Positions 16,801 to 28,135 of a DNA stretch of 64,000 nt are shown piece after piece. Within the stretch, counting starts at the first letter, position 1. Every line of letters begins with the position of its first letter. Below the pieces are notes generated by a model, which did not search any database, was not told the DNA's origin, and saw only the letters and a list, made by a program, of their open reading frames with translations. Location of the stretch: NCBI GenBank assembly GCA_951394405.1, contig OX596336.1, positions 2,604,001 through 2,668,000 on the forward strand, read 5' to 3'. This DNA comes from Coprinellus micaceus. Its lineage: Eukaryota; Basidiomycota; Agaricomycetes; Agaricales; Psathyrellaceae. A program made the position numbers and the translations under genes.

Positions 16801-18134
16801 GTTGTTGATGGGGATGGGGATCGCGAGTGCTCGACGTCGGGTAGAGTGGTCGATAAGGAGTGGACGCTGTGTAGTGAGTTGGTGTTCGAGATACGACGAC
16901 TGTTAGGCGCTTGATCGGGATGGGGAGATGACGAGCGGGCGTCGGCATAAGCGGAGGAGTTGCGAGATATTGAGTCAGAGCGGGGAGAGAGGTTGGAGGT
17001 GGAAGCAGGAATAGAGGCAAGTCCCTCAGAGAACGGTGATAGGGTTAAACCTGGGTTAATTGAGCGGCGTTTCTGCTGCCTGGAGGTGACGGAGAGCGCA
17101 TTGCTGGTAGACGACAATGAGTAGCCATGGTCCTTCGACGATTCATCTGGCGGCTGTAAGCCTTGATCGTAGCTGGCACTCCGCCGGGAACTGGCCTTGC
17201 CAGATAAACCAGGTACAGGTAGAGTTTGTTGCTTGGTAGGCTGATCGAGTCTGTCGGTGGACCCATTCGGTGGTTGAACGGTTACAGAGACGTTATGAGT
17301 GAATCCATTAGACAAGGGAGGGCCAGGTTGTGCCGTTGACCGGGCTGAGGGCTCCACTGTGGCGGGTCCACTCGGAGTATTTGATATTGAACCAGGTTGG
17401 GATCCCTCGATGTCGTGTCGTGAAGTTTCATTATGGGTGTTGCGATTCCGGGAGGGAGTCTGTTGGGAAAGTGAATAAGAAGGGAGAGAAAGTAATTGAG
17501 CTAAACTTACCGCATTCTCGCGATGATGCTCACGAGCAAGGCGTTCTCGCGATTTAGACGACCCGCTGCCACCCTGAGCTCTCTCTCGTTCTGCCTTCTT
17601 TTGCGTGTGCTTGCGTATCCGAATCATCCGTTCATTATGGCACTTCATGCAGTAGATTCCGTTGCTGGTCTTGGCAAAGACAAGCTCGTCAATGCGATTC
17701 TTACACACTTTGCACTTGAAGCAGTGGGCGTGGTACGAGTCGTCACCAGCCATTATGGCTTCGTCGAGGATGGGCTGTTTGCAGACATTGCAGGAGTAGG
17801 AACAGTTGGCGCATATTGGCGAACCGTCGGAGAGGAGGAGGAGATTGGTGTCTGCTGTGACCTGATTGCGGCATTTGGCGCATTTGAAGCAGTCGACGTG
17901 GAAGAAGGATTGTCTTGGATGCACGGTCAGCGTCTATTCAACCTGTCAGGATGGCAAGACTCACCCAAAGGCGACCACCAAACCGCCCTGCTCGTTGTTT
18001 ACGGCCGACTTCTTGCAGCCCGGACACAGCCTATCCTCAAGGCCAAGGGTGTCTGCATTGGCATCGAGCCCGCCGTTGTGGAGGTCGAGGTGGGATTGTT
18101 CGCGAAGGGGGAGACTGGCGGAGATCATCGCCAT
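13881..18134 (-). CDS. Rho GTPase-activating protein with two LIM domains, coiled coil and C1 domain
   Basis: Eight exons (minus): 18134-17965, 17913-17511, 17459-15810, 15757-15465, 15412-14784, 14730-14181, 14129-14068, 14011-13881; about 1,295 aa, phases consistent. Switches off a Rho/Cdc42 GTPase at polarity sites, like yeast Rga1/Rga2. LIM1 runs from CPGCKK to FFHVDCFKC across intron 1, LIM2 from CNVCKQPILDEA to YCMKCH. A Ser-rich disordered stretch of ~600 residues follows, then a coiled coil (about 742-900), a C1 zinc domain from about 1017 (HIEHNFQQ, CDHCGDKMWG, then CSTSIHVRC), and RhoGAP from about 1085 with the arginine finger region YEGIYRKTGG and NRMTARNLGVVFGPTLMR. Intron 1 ends in AAG. 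The start ATG at 18134 is the first reasonable one; a second in-frame ATG lies two codons on. Confidence 0.92.
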
Positions 18135-18341
18135 TGGCGGGGTCGTGGGTGGTGTTGGGGGGTAGAAATGTTGGTCGTAAGCAAGAAGAATGGAGCCTGG
18201 AGACTTGCACCCAGGGGCGAAGAGAGAGGAGCGAGACTTGCTCGATAAATGAGCGGCCTAATCCAAGTTCAGGTAGAACCGGCTGTCGTGACACGGTCAC
18301 ACGGTCACACTCCATTCTCAAAACCTTACCCTCGAACGACC

Positions 18342-20176
18342 ATGGCCCTCGTTACCATTACTGGCTACCCGTCGTCGGGCAAGTCCACCAGGGCCACTCA
18401 GATAAAGGCATATCTCGACCACAAGCTTGCCACAGACGACCCCGATGGGCCCAAGCTCGCCGTCGAGATCCTCTCCGACGATGTCCTCAACCTCCCTCGG
18501 TCTGCTTACAACGGTGCGCGCTTAGCTGCTCTCGTCAGCTGGCCCTCAGTCGTCATCATCCCAGCAAAGATTCTCCCTCAGAGAAGCCTGCTCGAGGGAC
18601 CCTCTTCACTGCCATCCAGCGCCAAATGGCCGCTGACAAGATTCTCATCGTCGACTCCCTCAACTACATCAAGGGCTTCCGATATCAAATGTACTGCGCA
18701 GCCCGGGAGATGAAACTCAGGGTCTGCACTGTCTTCGTCGTCGCATCCCCCGACGTAGCCCGCGAGTGGAATATCGATCGGCAGGACGGGTGCTCCTACG
18801 AGACCGAGACGTGAGTCTAATGCCTAACACCAGCGCCGCGCGGACACCCCTGTGACATCACCGATGCCAGACGAATTGGCATCCATCCTGCGAGGAATAT
18901 GAAATCAGGAAGGTCGTTGCTTTCTGTGGGACCGAGATACATGCCGCTTTCAGTTGGCCTCGAATCCATTTTTGTTTCGCCCATCCTTGAAGACTCGTTC
19001 ACACTCACACTCATCCGGTTACTTTAGGTTTAACAACCTCCTCATGAGATACGAGGAACCCTCGTCGATGGTCCGCTGGGACTCGCCCCTTTTCACTATC
19101 TTCTGGACGGATGCCGACATCCCTGGCGAAGGCATATGGGATGCCCTGACGAAGGGTGTCGTCAAGCCGCCGAATGCGGCTTCGCTCTCAGTAAGCATCT
19201 ATTCCTCTCTTTCGTTGCCTTTTGCTTTCTTCCCCTATGCACGATGCAAAGGAGGAGACGGCCAATTTTCACTTGATGACTGGCAGTCGACGGGAACCGG
19301 GCAGCCCCTGGTGCTTCTCTGAAAATTCTGTTCCCCGCGGCCCACTCCCGGGCCTTTGTTTGACCTATGTCCACCCGCCCTCACCCGATACGGGTATGGG
19401 CCGATCCCCTCCCCCTCGAGGGCGTCCACGACACATTGATAGGCTCTTCGCCGCTATGCCATCACCTGGAATCTCGCACTACAAGAAAATACCATTTTCT
19501 CCACTTGCCACATTGTGTACACGTGTTAGCAGGCGGTTTGTCTTCTCCCAATGTAGCAAAGTTGAACAAAGGAATAACGGGGGGAAACAAAACCGTCTGA
19601 CACGACTTCACTAGTGTGTATCGACCGTGTGCATCGGGGGTTTCCTGCAGTGTCGAGCATTCGACAGCCTCTCTCAGGCCTTCAGTGCTCAAAGGCTGTC
19701 CCCCGCCTCTGATCGACTTTACTAATCCTTTCCTTGCATTCGGTTTCATACTTACATTTTGCCTTCTACTCATTTTCAACTTCCGTTTGTTACTTCCCTT
19801 TCTCATTTTTCTATCATCTCATTTACTGACCCTCGCTTCGCAGGTGGCGAAAGCCCCCACAGACGCACTCCACACCCTCGAACAAACCACCGCCGGCATA
19901 GCCTCGCATCTCTACTCTGAGGGGTCTGGGAGTGGTGGTAAAGTGATGCTTTCGCTCCCGTCGAACTCCCCACCGCCGTCGGAGCCGCTGAGAGTGGAGT
20001 TGAATCTACCCCCTCGCACAATCACCCTCGCGGAACTTCAGCGTCTGAAGCGGCAGTTTGTCACCATCCACAAAAAGGCGATCACGCTCGGTTCGACTGA
20101 GAAGGGCCTCGTGGATTGGAGTGAGGAGAGCGTAGCTAGCAAGTTTTGTACATTTTTGGAGGAGCACCTGGTATAG
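18342..20176 (+). CDS. KTI12: KTI12-like P-loop protein (Elongator-associated, L-seryl-tRNA kinase family)
   Basis: Exons 18342-18513, 18570-18810, 19028-19190 and 19844-20176 join in phase to 302 aa, normal for KTI12. Needed for Elongator-dependent wobble-uridine modification of tRNA. Seen: Walker A GYPSSGKST right at the N terminus, Walker B-like ILIVDSLNYIKGFRYQMYC, the family block RYEEPSSMVRWDSPLF, and a basic C terminus (ITLAELQRLKRQF). The gene is divergent from the LIM-RhoGAP gene with about 200 nt between start codons. The third intron (19191-19843) is 653 nt, more than ten times the local norm. Intron 1 ends in AAG, chosen because it alone keeps the frame of YNDSPSEKPARG. Confidence 0.93.
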
Positions 20177-20433
20177 GCACCTATAGATCACAATAGAACC
20201 AAATAGGTGATGGCAGGCGCCCTTTGTGCACAGACCTGGTTGCTCAACGCCCTCGATGTCCAGGACACATCGTCGCTAGGGCCGTTGTCCAGTGAGCGAA
20301 AACGATCGCCATTCCGTCGGGTCCAGTCTGCGACGGCTTCTTGTTCCTCCCCAGACAATAAGGCGCAGGCACACATATACAAGACCACCCAGCGCTCAAT
20401 ACCATAACATACAGCCGCCACGCACTAATCGTC

Positions 20434-23331
20434 ATGCCCCTCCCCACGAATGGATCCTTCCCTGTCCTGGGCTACTCGCGCCCAGGAGAGGTCGTGCAGT
20501 CGAAGCCTAAAAGGGCCATCATCGTCCGCATGTCCCCGGAAACCCTAGACGCCCTGCAGGACTTTCCCAACCATCCACCGATGGTGTTCCAGTTCGGGGA
20601 GAACCCAGTGCGTTGGCTGCTGAGTTGGATTGAGCCTTTGACGTCTGACGTATTACAGAGAATCTACATTGGAGACGAGCGCTTCAATCTCAATCCAGCC
20701 CCAGAGACCACCCCCCACGATCTATACCTCCGAGCCTCCTCCGCTACGAAGAAGAACCCACCCTTCAAGCTCCATGCGAACATTATCGGCAAGCTCACTG
20801 TCCAGCGCGAGCTCGTGGCGGCTGTCGGAGAGAAAGTGCGGGAGAGCGCGACCGAAGCCATTGCACAGCGCCCGAGGACGAACATCATGACTGAGGATCC
20901 CAAGGCGCTAATTACGGAGACGAAACGACCAAAGGAGGCCGCGAAGCAGTCGCAGAAGAAGAAGAAATCGGAAGGGCTGGTTGGGATTGGTGCGTCGTCT
21001 TCGAGGTCGAATGGGTCGTCCCTCCTCGACAAGACGAAGAATAAGGCAGTTGCGTCGGCGGAGCGGATGGGGACGGCCAAGGTCCCTTCGAACCCTCTCG
21101 ACAAACTCTCCCCTGACAGGGCGCGGGATATCAGAAGGCGTCTTATCCATTTCGTAGCCCAAGCAGAACGCTCAGAAGATGAGGTCGTGCGAGCCATTGG
21201 TGGTTCCAGCCCCTCTTCCCAATCCCGGCAGGTGATCTGCCATATCCTGGATGAGGTGTGCTCTGTTTTGCCATCAAACACAGGTTCTACGGCATGAATC
21301 TAACGATGTCATATGTAGGTTGCTGAACCGGTGGGTAAACCCGGCTCCAAGTATCACCTCAAGGCAAAGGCCTGGAAAGAAGTGCGCCCCTACGAATGGG
21401 ACAAATGGTCCGACTCCGAACGGGCGAAGATATGTCGGGAGGCGCGCGCCAAGCTCTCGACCATAGGCATATCCGAAGCCGATCCTCTCTGGGCACACTT
21501 CGTATACCGGCGTCCAAACAGCAGCGACGGTTTTGCTGCTTCGCCATCCCACCCGTCACAATCCTCCTCAGCCCAAACCGCCGGCCGGCGCGGAACACCT
21601 GAGCCCAAACGACCACTCATGTCGAGCGATTACCGCGAGAAGGACAAAGAGAAGGTAGCCGTGAGTAAGGTGAAGGCAAGGGGGGGAATTAGGGCGAAGG
21701 ATGAGTCGAGAAGTGTGTCGAGAAACGGGAGGGAGAGCCCGAGTGAGATGTCGCGTGTAGCTTCGTCGTCCTCGTCGTCTTCGAGGAAGCAGCCCGGATC
21801 GGGATTCAAAGCGCCAAACAGTAAGCTATCAAATGATATCACCAGGGACGCGACCCCTCCGCGCAAGACGGATATGCGGCCCCCGGCGACGACGGGGAGG
21901 GATTCACCATCTGCGTCATCCGTGAGGAGCGATACCCAGGCGGGCAGAGTTGCTCGCCAGAACAGGGAAAGAGCTGGGTCAGTGCATGATTCGGATACGG
22001 ACCGGCGGAGGGCCAGCCAGGTTCACAAGGGATCGAAGCTTGTACAGAGGGCGAAGGTAGAGGACGATTATCAGGACTCGGACGTGGACCGACGGCGGCA
22101 GCGAAGACAGGACCGGGACCGGGAATGGGAGAGGGAGAGGGAGAGGGAGCGCGAAAAGGAAAGGGAACGAGAGAGAGACCATGAATGGGACCGGGAACGG
22201 GAACGGGAGCAAGAAGAGCAAGAAAAGCTGAAGGAGAAGGGGCAACTGCAAAAGGAGAGGGAAAGGGAAAGGAGGGAGCGTGAAAGAGAACGGGAAAGGG
22301 AAGAGCGTGAAAGGCGGGACAGAGATAGGCTCAGGGCGAATGGGAGGGACAGAGACGGTGAACGAGAGAAGCCCTTCCGTGTGAAGGAACTCAAGAGGGA
22401 GCGAGAGGAAGGTGAGGCGTCGGATGCTGGTAGTGCCTCCGCCTTCAAACGTAAAGCTCGCGTTGTAGACGAGGACGACGATTATTCGCCCTCCAAGTCG
22501 AGCCAGAAACGACGGAAGGCAGACCCAGCGCCCGTGAACCTCCCTCCCAAGCCCAAGGCGGAGCCATATCCCGAAAGCCGTTCCCAACGCAGTTACTCGC
22601 GTCGGCCAGAGTTGGCTGAATCAACACGCATCAAACGCGAGCCTTCACCTGACCCTCCCCCCTTTCATCGCACTTCCTCCTCTTCCCATAAGCGGGCAAG
22701 GTCCCCTCTTCTATCGGCTCCCAACAAGCGGACAGCCATGTCTGCGTCCAAAGACAGGGATACCGACAGTAGGAGTGGCAGCCTGAAACCCAGAAAGAGT
22801 TACAAGCAGGAGAACTCTGACATGATATACACAGACTCTTCCGATTCTGATGCCATGCCAAGGCATAAAGACGAGCTTCCACAATCAAGGACAATTTCAA
22901 CAGCACAGCGGCGTGCAGTAGTTCCCATTGGCAGGCTCCCTGAGTTGCCTATCCACCCAGCAAATTTGGCTCCGGGCAACGATCGTAATACTCTCACACC
23001 TTTGCATTCGAATGGCAACGGGCGCGTTCCCTCTCACAATGGGACGTTGAGACCACATGAGCGGTTGGCGTCTTTGCAGAGGGAATATAGCAAGAAGTTC
23101 TACCCATACGATGAACAGTGGCGCAATATGGAGGGTCAACAGCGCACCCTAAAAAAGATGCTGAAGAAATTCAAGTCGGGTGTGGATTCGGTGTCGGAAG
23201 ACGATGGTCCACTTATGGAAATCGGGGACTTGGAGAGGGGGGTCAGCAGGTTGAGGAAGATGGCGGACGAGCTAATACTGTTGGATAAGGAAATCAAGGA
23301 TATTTGTTGGGCTGGAGTGTTGTCGGATTGA
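20434..23331 (+). CDS. RNA polymerase II elongation factor ELL
   Basis: Two exons, 20434-21255 and 21319-23331, about 944 aa. ELL suppresses pausing of RNA polymerase II and in fungi works with an Eaf-type partner. The N-terminal domain (about 1-130) contains IYIGDERFNL and KLHANIIGKLTVQREL. A winged-helix region spans the intron (DIRRRLIHFVAQAERSEDEV, then ILDE joined to VAEPVG, then YHLKAKAWKEVRPYEWDKWS), matching the family pattern in which LK-D-WKEV follows the V-A block. A long disordered middle includes an extreme Arg/Glu/Asp repeat. The C-terminal ~100 residues (ERLASLQREYSKKFYPYDEQ onward) are helical and match the occludin/ELL homology domain. The donor at 21256 was preferred over one giving a 35-nt intron. 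Confident from the three-part architecture. Confidence 0.85.
22090..22380 (+). repeat. Arg/Glu(Asp) low-complexity coding repeat inside ELL
   Basis: Purine-rich repeats of gag-agg/gaa-cgg type encode roughly 95 residues of alternating RE/RD units (for example REREREREKERERERDHEW). Such mixed-charge tracts are common in nuclear RNA-processing proteins. The reverse strand is correspondingly open and yields spurious Ser/Leu-rich frames. Confidence 0.9.
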
Positions 23332-23601
23332 CTGTGACCAAGTCTGGCTGGAAGGACGGATACTGAAGGTGGCGGGATGCTCTACCTTCCGAATCCCTTA
23401 CAGACTCTTACGCTGTATTTACCTATTGCACCTGATACCACGTATTATTATAGAGCGCTCCAATGAACATGAAAAGGACGCTTGGTCCTGCTCTTTCGCA
23501 TCCTTGTCAGCCTCTGCGGCCGACGTTGGCGAGAGTGTGTTATAATGAAAGAAGGCATTTGCCGCGGTGGGTGACCCTCTGGATGTTTTCTTTCCTCTCA
23601 T

Positions 23602-24957
23602 ATGGCTCCTGCGACTCACTCTTGCTCAGAGTCAGATGCGTTGGCTCTAACCAACCTGACTACTGCACAACTCGATACAGGGGACTGCCACAGCAGGGAG
23701 TTCAAATTGCCCACCCGGCGCGCTCACCGCGGGCGAAGAGCCGTTGACGCACCAGCCGCAATTATTCCGCAGGAGGTCTCGGGTAAAAGGGGGGCAGAAG
23801 GGGGGCACGGTGTGAAGGCTCGCGCGGAGAACCTGGTCAGGGAGCCTGCGTTTATCACCGCTATCGTCCTGACGGCACTCATCCTCCTTGGTGGATTCAT
23901 TGTTACCAAGCTGAGCCACACGCAACGTCCTCGGCGCAGGCCGCGTAGCCGCGAGAGATTGGGCGAGGGTGCGAGTCCGGCCTCCTCTCTGTCTGCCGAT
24001 GCAAGCGCGAACCCAACAAACCTGTCGGTCCAGGAACTGTGCCCTCAGACTCCCGTTCAGCATCGTGATCGGCCATGCGACATTGCCGGGGACCTCCAGG
24101 CGCCTCTGTCGTCGCCGTTCAGTCCACCCTCTTCACCCTCGTCATTCCACTCCACGGTCCAAGGATGCCCAACAGCAGGGAGCGTGCGCCCGGACGTGTA
24201 CATTCACGAAGCAAGCTCCATTCCCCGAATTGTTTTCTCCCAACCCCACGGAACATTCCCTCAAATCGAAAACATGGCCAGAGCTGTAGAAATAGGAGAT
24301 TGCCTCATATCCAAGGCGCTAGGGGAACGAGCGAAATTCGTGGCCGATATAGGGCCAGGATCTGAAACTAATCCAGGTCTCGATGCTGCCGATCCGCCCG
24401 AACGGTGGACTTGTGTACCAAAGCAAGCCTCGGAGGCGTCCGATCACTCGACCGAGGATACCTCGCCCGTAGACCTTTTCTCCTCCAGCAGTACCTTATC
24501 ATCGCTCACATCTGCATCCGACGCGATCAGCGATCTGGCTGGGTTGGACGACGACTATGAGGTTTACGGTGCATCCGGCGCAGAATTAGCCTTCGAGGTG
24601 AAGCGGGGTCATGCCCAGAGTATGGAACTGGCAAAAGGGAGGCTAATGAGTTGGGGACCCATGACAGCTGATGCATCGTCCCAGGATATTTCTGTAGTAG
24701 GAGCGGACGGAGAGCAGAACTACTTGAAGAACCTCAGGCCAGGTCGCATCCCCATCCCAGCGGTGATAATCACCGAGCCAAGCACCCTCAGTCTCTTCGC
24801 CGCGGTATCCAGCACCAGCAACCTCTCTGTTGATCTCGCCCAGTTCCCATTACCCCCTCTCCACCTCGAGCCTGCAGCATTCTGGCAAAAGCTAGACGAC
24901 GAGATCAACTCGAGTTTAGCGCTCAAGCAACGGAGACCGATCAGGAGTGTGGGATAG
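23602..24957 (+). CDS. Unknown single-pass membrane protein
   Basis: One intronless frame of 451 aa. No family recognised. A single hydrophobic segment (FITAIVLTALILLGGFIVT, about residues 83-101) is followed directly by an Arg-rich stop-transfer run (QRPRRRPRSRERL), so the N-terminal ~80 residues probably lie on the lumenal or outer side and the long Ser/Pro/acidic tail in the cytosol. The tail is largely disordered. The gene sits 270 nt after ELL and about 110 nt before the P450, all on the plus strand. Reality as a gene rests on frame length, a proper ATG and the TM-plus-basic layout. Confidence 0.6.
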   Translation: MAPATHSCSESDALALTNLTTAQLDTGDCHSREFKLPTRRAHRGRRAVDAPAAIIPQEVSGKRGAEGGHGVKARAENLVREPAFITAIVLTALILLGGFIVTKLSHTQRPRRRPRSRERLGEGASPASSLSADASANPTNLSVQELCPQTPVQHRDRPCDIAGDLQAPLSSPFSPPSSPSSFHSTVQGCPTAGSVRPDVYIHEASSIPRIVFSQPHGTFPQIENMARAVEIGDCLISKALGERAKFVADIGPGSETNPGLDAADPPERWTCVPKQASEASDHSTEDTSPVDLFSSSSTLSSLTSASDAISDLAGLDDDYEVYGASGAELAFEVKRGHAQSMELAKGRLMSWGPMTADASSQDISVVGADGEQNYLKNLRPGRIPIPAVIITEPSTLSLFAAVSSTSNLSVDLAQFPLPPLHLEPAAFWQKLDDEINSSLALKQRRPIRSVG

Positions 24958-25070
24958 TTTATATGCGGTGTGCCCCTGTCGGGATCTATGACCGTGTAAT
25001 GGTCCATTAGTGCGAAACAATAAGACTGTGTCGAGCATGCCCCCTCCCGCTCCTCTCTTCTCAGAACCAC

Positions 25071-27187
25071 ATGCATGCAATCCTCTCGACTGGGCTGGCG
25101 GGGTTGACTGGCGCAGTCACCTATCTCGTGTACCAGCTCTTCATACGGCCACGCTTCAACCCGTTGTCGAGGTTGGCTGGTCCCCAGGTGAAGGGCGGAC
25201 TGTGGGGTACCAATCTCGCAGAGATTCTGAGGTATGTATATTGTGCTGTGGCTGTCTTCGTGGAAACTCATACAAACCTCGCCAGCGCTACTATATCAGC
25301 GGAGGTTCATGAAATTTGGACAGGGGTGTATGGGCGCTCATTTCGCATCCGAGGCGCAGGACCGGTGGGTGTGCTACTTCATGGGACGTCTAGACCCAGG
25401 CTAAGGGCTATAAAGTGGGACGAACGGCTCATGACGTTGGACCCTGTGTCGGTCACGTACATTATGAAGAACTCGACGGTGTACGAGAAGCCCTGGCAAT
25501 CCCGGAAACTCATCTCGAGCCTCATCGGTTGCGGCATGCTTGCAGCCGAAGGCCAGATGCACAAGCGACAGAGACGGGTTGCGACGCCTGCCTTCTCTAT
25601 TCAGAACCTACGTGCTCTGGTGCCTTTGGTGTTTCGGAAGGGCGACGAACTGAAGAACAAGTGGCTGGAATTCGCGACTGCACTGCCAAAGGACAGCAAA
25701 GAGCCTCTGCAGCTGGACGTGTGCCATTGGGTTAGCCGCGCAACGTTTGACGTTATCGGGGTCGCAGGTACGCGCTTTCTGGTCGTATTGGTACCTGTTA
25801 CCGATTTTGGCGCAGGCTTCGATTATAACTTCAATGCTATTCAGAACGAGACAAATGAGCTGTTCAATGCCTACAAGGATATGTTTGAGATTGTCATTTC
25901 CCAAGGGAGCGGACTCGTCACGGCGATCCTCATCTATGCACCCTGGTGGTACAAGCTCTTTGTACTACGTTTTTCTCCTTCATCGACCCCCTTTTCTAAT
26001 TCCTTCCATTAGCCCAACGATATATCCAGGACTATAGATCGGTGCCAGGAAGTCATAAAACGCGTTGCTGGGAACCTTATCCAGGAGAAGAAACGGAAGA
26101 TTGAGGAAGGACTAGAATCTGGTGTTCCTTACGCTGGAAGAGACCTTCTCAGTTTGCTTCGTGAGCCTCCCTGATTTCGTGTGGCTCCTCCATTACTCAT
26201 GGCCTGTCCTACAGTCAAGTCAAACGTGGCAGTCGACCTTTCACCTGACCAACGCATCTCCGACGAAGACATATTGAATAACGTCAACACGTTCATGTTT
26301 GCCGGATCCGACACATCGTCTCTCGCTGTCACCTGGACTCTCCACCTTCTTGCGAACCACCCAGAGTTCCAGACCAAACTCCGTGACGAGATGCTCTCTG
26401 CTCTTCCCGGCCTCTCTTCACAAGACATATCCCAATTCACCGAAGACGAGATCCACACCGTCTACAATACGGTTGCCGGCCTCCCTCTACTAGATAATAT
26501 CATTAAGGAGAGTATCCGGTTGATAGCACCAGTGCATTCGTCGATCCGTGTGGCGACCAAGGACGACGAGATTCCGGCGAGTTATCCCATCGTTTTGCGG
26601 GACGGGAGAATCGACACCAAGAGGTCTGTGACCATAGAAAGGGGGACCTTTGTACATATCGCGGTTGATGGGTTCAACAAGGACAAGGAATTCTGGGGCC
26701 CTGACGCTTGGGAATTCAAGTGGGTGCTTACCCTATGCAGTGGTGGCCTACTAAACTCCTCGGAATTTGTAGCCCCAACAGGTGGGACGACCTCCCAGAG
26801 GCTGCCAAACAGCTTCCGGGTCTGTATGCTAACACCCTCACCTTTTCTGGTGGTCCTCGTGTGCGTCTACTTCCCTCTGAACCTGCGGACCCCTACTCAC
26901 AATCAGCGTCGCTGTAGTCATGCATCGGGCAACGCTTCTCCCTAATTGAAATCAAGAGCTTCATCTATACCCTTGTTACCAACTTTGTTTTCAACCCCAC
27001 TGAAACCAAGGTCGTTCCCTCAAATGTGTACGTGAAACTCCGTCGCCTTTCGCCCTCGCATGAGGCTGACCTGAGTCTCTGTAGGGTTCTCACCCGCCCC
27101 TACCTGTCGAAGAGGCACTCGGAAGGGAGCCAATGCCCTCTCTATATCATCCCTTACTCTGGTTTGGAATCTGGTGCTGACACGTAA
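25071..27187 (+). CDS. Cytochrome P450 monooxygenase
   Basis: Nine exons: 25071-25231, 25286-25364, 25416-25767, 25816-25961, 26013-26160, 26215-26719, 26773-26860, 26918-27027, 27085-27187; about 563 aa in phase. Membrane-anchored haem enzyme of the ER, needing an NADPH-P450 reductase. Seen: N-terminal hydrophobic anchor; C-helix WQSRK; I-helix MFAGSDTSS; K-helix ESIR; PNRW (PxRW motif, rebuilt only if the acceptor at 26772 is used rather than the one at 26781); and the haem loop FSGGPRSCIGQRFS, whose Cys lies two residues after an intron. Intron 2 ends in AAG. The sequence style fits the large agaricomycete P450 expansions; substrate unknown. No biosynthetic cluster partners lie beside it. 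Confidence 0.92.
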
Positions 27188-28012
27188 GGGGACTGCGAGA
27201 CTGAATTCGTTGGTATGAATAATCTTTTAAACTACTGCTTTGAAGTTGTACTATACTTGTCCTGTTCTGTCAATGTAACAACCTCGTTAATCTCGTTAAT
27301 AGGTCCTCCAGGTCCCCCACATTCCCAAGGACTGAGGTTTTTGGCCCGCTACACCGGCCGTCTGATGAGACATGCTATAGAGGGTGGTATGCCCGTGGAC
27401 TTTCTCGTTACTTTCTGTGCGTCTCTTTTTTGCTTTGTCCCTTTGCTTCTGACTGCTGGACACTATCGGCGTACTTAGTACCCACGTTTTGTCAACACGG
27501 TGCCACTAAAAGTGGCTCTTGGGGGAAGCACCATATCTGCCAAATCCGAGTGCTTCGAGTGAGGGGCCGAATGCCATAAAAATCGCCATCTCTTTCTAAC
27601 AGTGTACACGCGCATGAGTGAGTATACAGCTACTGTAACCTCGATCGATCCCGCGACCAACTTCTTTCTTTCACTGGGCCCGTGTGTCCAACAAAACGAG
27701 GGCGGGTTGGTCCTGGGCGCTTAACTTGACGTTGATCGGCCCCTGATCCTCGTATCCAGCTGGAGGAGTCAGCGGGCGGTTGGTCACGAACCACGAATTA
27801 AGTACTATAAATATGGGTCCCCCCTGGAACGTAGTGTAAGGTTGTTAGGATATCGTATTTTCGTTGTCTGACTACGGGAGATGGGTGGTCACGAGTCACG
27901 ACAGTAACTTTGTGATAAAATAAGTAAGCGTCCGACGTCTGGACGTCCGAGAGCGGGATCCTGGGCCCTGGCACATCTTGCTTCACTCCTCTTTGGCGAA
28001 AGGGCGGCGTGC
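27188..28012. other. Gene-free stretch with TATA-like box and imperfect repeat
   Basis: About 825 nt between the P450 stop and the U6 gene. Contains a strong TATA-like TATAAATA at 27806-27813 and two imperfect copies of ggtcacgannnacga, near 27782 and 27887. A GACGTC-rich inverted repeat is near 27930-27945. No coding frame was accepted. Confidence 0.4.
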
Positions 28013-28077
28013 AAAATAAATATTGAGACCCGTAGGTCTACCACTCCGGGAAAGCGTGTCATCCTTGTGCAGGGGCC

Positions 28078-28108
<31 letters not shown>

Positions 28109-28135
28109 TTCGTATGTCACCCCGAAGGGGACAAC
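28013..28135 (-). ncRNA. U6 spliceosomal snRNA
   Basis: Read on the minus strand, the sequence matches the core of U6. It has a 5' stem-loop with a UUCG loop (CCCCTTCGGGG), then AAATTGGAACGATACAGAGA with the ACAGAGA box at 28094-28088. The AGC catalytic triad follows at 28082-28080 (GATTAGCATGGCCCC), then the internal stem-loop region TGCACAAGGATGACACGC. ACAGAGA begins about 41 nt from the proposed 5' end, as in other U6 genes. The 3' part departs from the usual AAATTCGTGAAGCGTTCC. Instead a hairpin (AGACC-TACG-GGTCT) leads into ATTTATTTT, whose T run is a plausible RNA polymerase III terminator. An AT-rich element near 28170-28180 may be the upstream TATA. The 5' end is accurate to a few bases; the 3' end is less sure. 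Confidence 0.93.

Noticed and set aside
19265..19325. Possible C/D-box snoRNA inside the KTI12 intron (TGATGA ... CTGA with short AATTT/AAATT flanks)
   Set aside because: Box-to-box distance is only about 45 nt, the C box lacks its purine, and no D'/C' pair or guide match could be shown.
21979..22587. Minus-strand frames rich in Leu/Phe/Ser opposite ELL
   Set aside because: They arise from the reverse complement of the purine-rich RE/RD repeat; hydrophobic look is an artefact.
26773..26781. P450 model using the acceptor at 26781
   Set aside because: It deletes the conserved PxRW motif; the TAG acceptor at 26772 restores PNRW in the same frame.
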